Below are positions 55,519 to 64,000 of a stretch of 64,000 nt of DNA, piece by piece. The DNA comes from Rheum nobile. Its lineage: Eukaryota > Streptophyta > Magnoliopsida > Caryophyllales > Polygonaceae. Within the stretch, counting starts at the first letter, position 1, and each line of letters begins with the position of its first letter. Where the stretch lies: NCBI GenBank assembly GCA_027886185.1, contig WOAB01000527.1:1674001-1738000 (forward strand), in the 5' to 3' direction. Position numbers and translations under genes: made by a program. Below the pieces are notes generated by a model. It searched no databases and was not told the origin of the DNA. It was given only the letters and a program-made list of their open reading frames with translations.

Positions 55519-57136
55519 GAGTCTCTTGCAGAGTTGCAATAGAGACTTTGAGTGTCAAATAAGAAACTCATTCAGATAATTAAAGATGCTCTTAGACATC
55601 AAATGATTCTCAATTACTTTCCTTAACTCTATTTGATAATTTAGTGAACCTAGAAAAAAAAACTATGTGAAGGAATATATAACCTATCTTTTTTTTGGTC
55701 AAAGATATACAACCTATCTTTTACTCATTGTTTGTAGAGATCTATTACCTCCATGCCAAAAAAAAAGAAAAAAGAGATTGATTATCTCATGTCCTTCAAA
55801 AATGTAATTAAATTTAGATATAAAGGTATATAGAAAATTACAGTTGATAGGAAAATTAGAAATATTGAGTATTGACATAAAAATATTACCTTTGATAATT
55901 ATTACCGAAAAAACCTTGAGTTATTTTTCTATAAAAAAGAAGTCAATTTTTGTAAGTAATGAGTCAAAATCATTTGATATTACTTGACATATATCATATG
56001 TTATTTTGCAATGTTAATAGTTTAATAAATGTTGAGTGATTATTTTCTTAGAAGATTTTGAGTGGTAATAATATAAGGTATGTTATTTAGTATATTCATG
56101 AAGTCATAGCATTTTTGCAATCTGTTCATATTCGAATATTGATATAACCTCCGACAATCCTTTTAAAAAAATAGTCAATGCTAATCTTATATAATTTATT
56201 AGGTAGACATTTATTGAGGAATTTTTATGTAGTGGAGTCAAGTCCCCTACAAAGTTAAACAATTCTAGATATTGGCATGAATTTTTTAAAAATTAAATAC
56301 AATGTGCATAATTATTATTTAATTTACCTGGACAATTTCATCATCAAAAATTATTTTTCCAATTTTTTTATAATTTTCATAACAATTAATATTAAACAAT
56401 TATATATATGATTTTGATCAAGTTTACATCTCTACCAACATAACTTTATTTTTTAGTGATGAAATCTCTACTATATCAAATTTATATTTAAATCCTTTTT
56501 AATCAATTAAATTATAATATTAATGTTTACAAATTTTTAGATAATTAAATTTATTCTTTTTCCGTATGATTTCTAGTTAAATATATATTCAATCAAAATA
56601 CGGAGTATCATTTAATTTAGGATATTTTTTGGGTCCAGTACGGTGTAGAATAACTTATTTATGATATATGCTTGTTGTTGGCTAAAAAAAATTACGCATG
56701 AGGAAAATCAAATACGAAATCTTTATTAATTAGAACGCTCCAATTCATATGAATGTATGGGACCTTATAATATCGAAACGAAGAAAAAAGGTGTGGCTAA
56801 TCATTATATATTCGAAGTAAATATATAAATCTAGGGTGATGAGAAAAAAACACCTGTATTCATTGACCGCAATCGTCATTGATTTTTGCTTATTTAAAAG
56901 GATTCATAAAATATAATATTATTTTTAAACATTTCTCTAGGTTTAAATGTATTAATCTATTTTGTCGTGATTTATTAGACATAAAATTACTTTAAATTAA
57001 AGTTTTGATTATATAACACGCATAACGTTACCATAAAGAATAAAATTAAAATGATTTCTTGAGAAGGGAAAACAAGAAAAAGGGAAATGAAACTCCACGA
57101 GATTTTTCCTTTGCAGTTGCACTCAAATCTCGCCCT
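55519..57136. other. AT-rich upstream region of the NPF gene
   Basis: Holds one micro-insertion (55675-55722). Otherwise no gene or transposon end recognised; it would include the distal NPF promoter. Confidence 0.5.
55675..55722. mobile_element. Micro-insertion between near-exact repeats
   Basis: ATATATAACCTATCTTTT and ATATACAACCTATCTTTT flank about 12-18 bp with GGTCAAAG. On the minus strand it reads CTTTGACC plus poly(A). Confidence 0.5.
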
Positions 57137-57140
57137 CTCC

Positions 57141-57150
57141 TATATATATA
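57141..57150 (+). promoter_or_regulatory. TATA box of the NPF gene
   Basis: CTCTCCTATATATATACATC lies about 115 bp upstream of the ATG at 57261, with a CT/CA-rich leader. Confidence 0.6.
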
Positions 57151-57260
57151 CATCTTTCACACAAAAGCTCTTTCTCACACTTAGCTTTCGAACCACACTT
57201 TACAGTTTCTCAAATTCACAAAACTCTTCAATTCGTCTCCCCCAAATTCATCCAACCACC

Positions 57261-60200
57261 ATGCAATCCTCCGTCGCCGCCGCCGCCGCCAAGCCCGGAG
57301 GATGGAGCTCCGCCATTTTCATCATCGGTAATCTAAAATCCTACCCAATTTCACCTCGCAATTGGATCTCGATTCGCAAATTTCGCTTGATTTCGTTCCC
57401 GTTGGTTGAATTTCGAGAAAATCGAACGCTAATCGGCGTCTGAAATTTTGCAGCGGTGGAGATGGCGGAAAGATTTGCGTACTACGGCGTCGCCGGGAAC
57501 CTGATCATGTACCTGACGACGGAGCTCCGGCAGCCGGTGGCCGAAGCGGCGAAGAACGTTAACTCCTGGAACGGCGCTCTTTCGCTCTTCCTCCTGATCG
57601 GAGCGTTTCTCACCGACTCCTACCTCGGCCGTTTCAGAGCTACCGTCATCTCCACCTCCATTTTTCTTCTGGTATGATCTTGCTCTGTTTTTTCCCCCTT
57701 TCTTCAGATTTTTTTTTTTTTTTGAAAAAATAATGGTCCATAATGGCGTAAAAAATCCTATTTTACTCTAATTAGCTTCTCGTGACGACATTTTTCATGC
57801 CAAATTAACGTACCATATGAGATAGAAAGATTTTTATAGATTCGAGAGTCTTGTTCTTTGGGAAAAGTATATTTGGTAGTGAATATAACTTTTTTTGATG
57901 CATGAACTCTATTGTTGATTCATGAATTTATGTTTCTTGATGCCTGAGTTTGATTTAAGAGTTAAATTTCAATAATTTTGATGCATGACTTCATTCAACC
58001 AGTCTTGTAATTCTTTCTAGGAATAAAGTGTTTACTTGTACCTCTTTTATGGATATTCAATACATAGTAGTTAAACTACGCTCTCAAGAAATAAATTAGA
58101 AAGATCATAAATATGTGTAATAAAATGATGATGAACATTTTTAAAATGTGGGATACTACCATCCACTTCAATTCACGTTGTACTACAGAATTTTTATGAG
58201 TTGTGATGATTTTCGGTTCAGATTATTTTGAGTTCAAAATATTGCAAGTCACTCCATGATATTTATATCGATTTTTCTAATCTATGTTATTAGGGTATAT
58301 ATTAATCACCTTCTTATAGAAAAATTTTATTAGGAATTTTAATATTTTTTTAAAGAATTTAAGCATTTCTCTTTAGGAAATATTTTTTTTTTTAAAAAGT
58401 CTTAATCTATGTCCTAAGGACATAAGTTAGAAAAACCGTATTTATATTTGACTTTTCAAAGATTCATGTTACTATGTATTTTTGGATATTTAGAATTTTT
58501 GTTGTGGACTCACGTTTTATAAGTTTCACTCCTCTTATTCCAAAGTGAGACCTTGATATATGAATATGTCATGTGGGGAACAAGATTAGGGATGTCGATC
58601 AAGAGAGTAGGTATTTTTTTCAAATTCGTAGGTAATTTTCGTCATGGATTAGGAATGAGAAAAATAAATAGGGACGGAAAATAGGGTTAAAAATCAATTC
58701 CCAACATTCTCCTCCCCAACGAGGAATCTCGTGTAGTATTGGTCATAGTTCATGAACCATCAATTTAAGGTTCAAGATTTATAAACCGCAAATTAAAAAA
58801 ACCTTGAACTGAGAATGAACCATGTAAAGAGTAAATTGCCGGTTATGATTCCGATTCAAGGGACCAACAATAATCTCATGGGGATACTAGTTATTAGTTA
58901 GGATGGAATATTTATAATATCTATTAAATATTATGATTATCTTTTTATAAAACTTGATGATTTTTTTTTATATTAAACTTGAATATGTTTAATCTCATAT
59001 AACATATAATTTTGAGTGTGATTATAAATTTAACAATTGACTTAATTTATAACAAATTTTATGACTCCGTTATTAAAAAAAAGAACAAGTAATATAAACC
59101 GGAAATCCAACGAGAAAATTTACGAAGAACGTATATGAGAAAATTAGTAGGGGATAGAGACTTTGCATACATTTGTGTATTCTTTGAGTTTTGTTTTTAG
59201 AATACAACTTTTAAATTTGAGTTGAGTAAGGCAAACTAAAATTTGTCTTAATTTGTAAGCTAGAGATGTTTTTTTATTGTTCTTCAAATATTATTTTCTT
59301 AATAGATCTTTGTCCAATTGAACATTTTGTATAGTTATATCCCCTAGCTACGTACTATCTTACACAGTATATACTATATTTTCTACAATATCAAAAGTAT
59401 GGTCACTAATTTAATCTCAGATAAGATGTATCAGATTAGTGTCAATCCCATAATAGGACCCACAAAATCCCAAACAAGGTCGACAGAAACCTCTCTTAGA
59501 AAAAGACAAAACTATAACAACTTGTTTTTGTATTATAAGATGTTGCATTAATCAAGCATAAGTTTATTTTAAACTACACTTGACATTTTTTCCCATTTTC
59601 TTAAGAAAACAAGTAGGATAACTAATTACCCTATTACATTGATCCTGCTCAAATTAGTTTTGAAATTCTCGCATCATTTTTTTTCAATTTTCTAATTGTT
59701 CAAAATCCAATATGCATTAATGCATGCTCGATAGATAAGACTTTGTGATTAAAGATAACCATTATCAAGAAAGGAGGAAAAAAAAACAATAGGAAAAGCA
59801 GAGAACGAGACACGTCGACGATCCAAGTCGAGAACACGTCTAATACAAGTGTACCATTTATGAAGAGCATATATACCCCAATCTATTCACTTGTGATAGG
59901 ATTGGCTTTATTTCCGACTTTCCCACCTATGTCGACGGTCGACCTATCCTCATTTAATATAAAGCTATAATAAGCCAAAACTTATATACTTCTGCCACAA
60001 ACAATCTTATATTGTATCCCAAAAATATCATCATACGAATCCTCGTCATAATTCAATTACTTTTTTGTTTTTGTTTTTTGTGCAGATAGATCCCAAAACT
60101 TTAACATAAACAAAACTTAATGAATTTATTATTGGGATTTTATTAAAAAGTTTTTGGTAATTAACTTGATCAATGAAAAATAGTTAATTGTTTTTTTTTC

Positions 60201-63200
60201 GTTTATTATCAATTTAGTGCGATTACACCGTTTTTTTTTTGAGATATAAGTATTCATACGTGCATTACGTCAGCATACATCATATATATATTCCCTCATT
60301 CCCAAATATTTATTAATATTTCTAATTATATATTAATAAAAATTATAATTTTTTGATATTATTAAGATATTCGTTAAAACGAATCAAACAAGACCTCACA
60401 TGACTATATTTTTTCTTATATATTGGAAGAAATCTTAAAAATTCTCTTTAACTATAAATAGTATACAAAAACGAAACGAAAAAAACTATCTGGGACGGAG
60501 GGAATACTTGATAACGTACTTGGAATTCAGATCATTACATTTTGCTAAACATTGTTATGTGCATGGCTTTGTGTTAAATTTTACTGCATATGTTTTATGG
60601 AAGACATGAAACAATTAACATAGGAGAGGTAAATTAATTGAAAATCATGTTCTTTAGAAATGATAACATCAGATTACCACAATTTACAATTTTAATCTAT
60701 TCATTTTGAGTGAATTATTTTCAGTTTAGCTTGTAACGTCAAATTGCTTTCTATGAACCATAAAAATAAAAATAAAAATTTCAAGTCTAAGACATCTAAG
60801 AACTAGTTAATTAGGCAGTATCCTATAATGAGTGTTATCCTAATATTTTATATTTGTATTTAAAGATATGTAATCAAAATCTTGTTGTTTTTGTTAGGTT
60901 AGATTTGCAAAGTCATGTCATCATTTTGAATTTTGCAATCCATAAATACCAGTTATCCCTATCCATCAACTGATTTTCAAAAAAAAAAAAAAAACGAAGT
61001 AGAACAGTATCTCACAAAACGGCGTCGTTTGATATCATCTGGACTCTTCTTCCTCCAGGGTTTGTCGCTACTGACGATATCCGTTTCGGTGGTCCCCGAC
61101 CACCTGCGGCCAGCAATCTTCTTCTCGGCGCTCTACATAATCGCCGTCGGCGACGGAGGCCACCGTCCGTCGGTGCAGACGTTCGCCGCGGACCAATTCG
61201 ACGAGACGACGCCGGAGGAGAGGAAGGCGAAGAGCTCCTTCTTCAACTACTGGTACCTAGGGATCGTGATCGGCTCCCTGACGTCAGTACTCGTCGTGAT
61301 CTATGTCCAGGACAATGTCAGCTGGGCCGTCGGATTCGCGATTCCGACGGCGATGGAAGCGGTGGCGCTCGCTGTGTTTCTGATCGGAAGCCGCAAGTAC
61401 CGGAGGCAGAGGCCGGTGGGGAGCCCGTTCACGAAGATCGCTCAGGTGTGCGCCGCCGCGTTCAGGAAGCGGCGCGTGGAATATAAGCAAGTTGGAGGAA
61501 AAGTTTACGATGAGATTGAAGTTAGACCGGGTTTGGACGGGAAATTCAACCGGTCCGGATTGAACCGGACAAACCAGTTCAGGTACACTCCGATTTTTTT
61601 CTATTTCGAATTTTCGATGATGCCTTGTGAGAAAATAAGAGTGGTCAATTTCAAATAAATATATAAATAAGAGTGAAATTGACCTTGTATGGTCAAACTT
61701 AGTAATTGGAGTGCTATAAATATATTTTTAAGTTTTATGGCCAAACATTACTATTTACAACCCACACCAATTTTAGCCACTGAAGTCTAAAGTGGTCTAT
61801 TTCAAGCAATTTGGCCAATTTTAGTGAATAGTTGGGCTTACAAAATCTTTTATGCTGGAGTAATTATAGATAATGACCACATATTTCATTTTAATTATTT
61901 TAAATTGATGTAGTGTTGGGAAATGAGAAATTAAGTTATAGATGGTGATAGAGTGGGACTAGGAGGATGTCATATTTCATGATTTTGTCCATGGTTAAGG
62001 AACCTCAAACAATGTGCATCAATTAAACTAATTTAAATTTGCTGAGGTTTAATAAAATTGATTTTGTCGTTTATGGTGAAGATAATATTCTCTAGGAGTG
62101 CTAAGATAACACTAAAGAAGCACTTTATATAGTTGAAGTAATAAGTACCATTTTTATAAAAACATCAAAGTATATGGTAGGATCAAATCAAATTGAAAAA
62201 TGGTTCAATTATAGGGGACACCATTTTTATTTTAAAAAAAAAACAAGCTTATGGTTATGGGTCCTCCAAGTAATGAGAAAGACTGTATTGTAAACGTCAT
62301 GTAATCATTAATAAGATATGGCCTATATTAGAATTAGAATAAAATCATAGGGCTTCTTTAACTTATTTAGTCTTTAATGGTCCTGTCACTTACATAACCT
62401 TTTCATTTTTTCATGAACATATACATATTTTTTATGAGAATCATTAACTTTGTAATTTATATCTATCTGTATTTTTCGAATCACTTACTATATATTAGGT
62501 TGTGTAGGTCAAGTTTGAGTTAGGTAGCTTTGGGCTACAATTTTTTATGAATGATATAGTTTTGGGTTAATGGTTGAAAGGTGTTTGACCTCAATTTCTT
62601 TGAGTTGTATTCATATATTGATAGTTAAACTTAGATTTTTTTTCTTCACCTTTACTTGCTAGCTACTATGTATGAATATAACGATGTATTTGATACAACT
62701 TCACAACTAAAACACATTGATATTGAACTATTTGATCATCTTCAGGTTCCTCGACAAGGCAACGATAATCGATGACACCGATTACTCGAGCAAAACAAGG
62801 AACCCGTGGCGACTCTGCTCTGTTACCGAGGTGGAGGAGGTAAAGCTCGTCTTGAGGCTTCTTCCTATATGGCTATGTAGCCTAGCCTACGCGCTTGTAG
62901 TGGCCCAAACCCATACCTTCTTCATCAAGCAAGGGAGCACCATGGACCGTTCCTTGGGCAGCAAGTTTCGAATCCCACCGGCGTCCCTACAAGTCATCCC
63001 CGGGCTCATAATCCTCTTCTTCGTCCCGATCTACGACAAACTCATCACCCCGTTCGCTGCCAAGTTGACTGGCAACCCGTACGGGGTAACCCCTTTGCAA
63101 AGGATAGGGGTCGGGATAGCCCTTAGCGTCCTAACCATAGTCGTAGCCGCCCTCGTGGAGCTCAAGAGGATCAACGTCGCGAGACGACATGGGCTGCTAG

Positions 63201-63586
63201 ACGATCCCAAGGCGACCGTGCCAATGTCCATTTGGTGGTTGATCCCTCAGTTCTTGGTTAATGGGCTAAGTGACGTCTTTGCGTACGTAGGGTTGCAACA
63301 ACTGTTCTATGACCAGATGCCTGAGGAGATGAGGAGCATGGGGTCCGCACTCACGAACGCTAGTATCGGAGTTGGAGCTCTGGCGAGCTCTGTGGTGATC
63401 TCGGTCGTGCAAGGGGCGAGCTCCAAGTGGGGGAACGAGGAATGGTTGGTGAATAACCTGAACCGCGCCCACCTTAACTACTACTACTGGGTCTTGGCCG
63501 TGTTCTGCACGATCGACTTGGGCGTATACATAGTTATTGCAAAGTGGTTTGTGATGAAGAAAGTTGATCATGGTGGTCTTGTTTAG
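57261..63586 (+). CDS. NPF: NRT1/PTR-family (NPF) proton-coupled transporter (4 exons)
   Basis: Exons 57261-57327, 57454-57671, 61059-61582 and 62746-63586 join in frame (1650 nt, 549 aa). NPF proteins are 12-TM proton symporters of the major facilitator superfamily that move nitrate, peptides, hormones or specialised metabolites. The proton-coupling motif ExxER is intact (E25-M-A-E28-R29), followed by FAYYGVAGNLIMYL. The PTR signature region is SFFNYWYLGIVIGSL. Late motifs are LPIWLCSLAYALV and WWLIPQFLVNGLSDVFAYVG. The N terminus is short and alanine-rich. Similarity is greatest to NPF5-type members by memory, but substrate and subfamily cannot be set. Intron 2 (3.4 kb) holds two MITEs. The exon 3 acceptor at 61057-61058 is chosen because GLSLLTIS restores the conserved TM3. 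The A run at 60977 upstream is intronic. Confidence 0.93.
58269..58438. mobile_element. Mutator-type MITE, 170 bp, perfect 9-bp TSD
   Basis: CGATTTTTCTAATCTATGTT at the left mirrors CGGTTTTTCTAACTTATGTC at the right. TATTTATAT flanks it at 58260-58268 and 58439-58447. Same family as 27495-27681. Lies in NPF intron 2. Confidence 0.85.
60291..60504. mobile_element. Stowaway-type MITE, 214 bp
   Basis: TTCCCTCATTCCCA and TGGGACGGAGGGAA termini between TA dinucleotides. The interior matches 9803-10055 in reverse orientation. Lies in NPF intron 2. Confidence 0.85.
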
Positions 63587-64000
63587 AGTGGTAAGTCTTG
63601 TTATGTAGTTGCCTAGTTGGTGAAAATAGTACTAGCTATAGATGTACGCACAAAATTGTCTCTTATTTGGAAGTATGATGTAATGTATGGATTGCTAAAA
63701 TGAAGTGCAAAGTTAGCATATATGAAGCTTTTGTTGATTAGGATTCAATTGAGATTTGTCAATCAATCATCAATTGTGGTTGTTTTAGGTGAACCTCTAA
63801 TTTGGTTTCTTGTGTAGTTGTGTAGTGTCATGACTCCATTTCTTCTACACAACTATTTTCTATTTGGACGTGTTCAAATATTGTGTCCTAATCCAACGTA
63901 GAAATTCGAGATAGGCCCAAAAACCCTTTGGACTGAAATTATAAAACTATGCAATTCAACTCATAAAGATCCACATTCAAAATAAGCTATACGAGCCACA
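63587..64000 (+). other. NPF 3' UTR and downstream flank
   Basis: No clear polyadenylation signal dominates, and no further gene is seen before the window ends. Confidence 0.5.

Noticed and set aside
60933..61058. Extended N-terminal part of the exon 3 frame in NPF (with a lysine run)
   Set aside because: The frame runs through an intronic A16 tract; the GT-AG join at 61059 restores the conserved protein.

Overview
The window is nuclear DNA of a flowering plant, almost certainly a eudicot. It carries GT-AG introns, plant-type gene families, AT-rich intergenic sequence and dense nested transposable elements. The order is not settled by the sequence; an Au-type SINE tail is compatible with an asterid. 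Only three ordinary host genes are complete, all on the + strand: an NAD(P)H:quinone oxidoreductase (78-3478, 3 exons, 199 aa), a MORN-repeat phosphatidylinositol-4-phosphate 5-kinase (10592-13497, 7 coding exons, 734 aa) and an NRT1/PTR-family proton-coupled transporter (57261-63586, 4 exons, 549 aa). They do not form an operon or an obvious pathway. Each exon join was checked by reading frame and total length.

The rest is mobile DNA. 0-17 kb: a Helitron inside the quinone reductase intron, several TIR/MITE elements, a tandem repeat with a Stowaway-like insertion in one copy only, and a 1.15 kb poly(A) retroposon with a clear target-site duplication (TSD). 16.6-22 kb: a nest of LTR retrotransposon debris. 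It holds a minus-strand LTR with primer-binding site and gag remnant, abutting a decayed Tat-type Ty3/gypsy integrase whose coiled-coil accessory ORF lies antisense. 22-34 kb: a noncoding region with MITEs (one family has perfect 9-bp TSDs), a LINE remnant and an intact tRNA-like SINE.

34-54 kb is the most structured part. A second Helitron is followed by a 5.36 kb non-autonomous LTR element (35518-40879, TSD GAACC). A second copy of the same family (47313-51072, TSD CTATG) lies in the opposite orientation. TATA box, PBS and PPT positions show that the only gene in these elements, a spliced PF04195-like/coiled-coil gene, is antisense to the retroelement genome. Copy two, a large Helitron relic with helicase and RPA-like remnants and a captured host exon (41649-46733), and a hAT MITE (51491-51903) all interrupt a 1.4 kb tandem duplication. 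The second unit of that duplication (51905-53295) preserves the empty sites, so insertion boundaries can be read directly.

A scattered series of micro-insertions, about 17-24 bp of poly(A)- or poly(T)-bearing sequence between 11-16 bp direct repeats, is the most unusual small-scale pattern.
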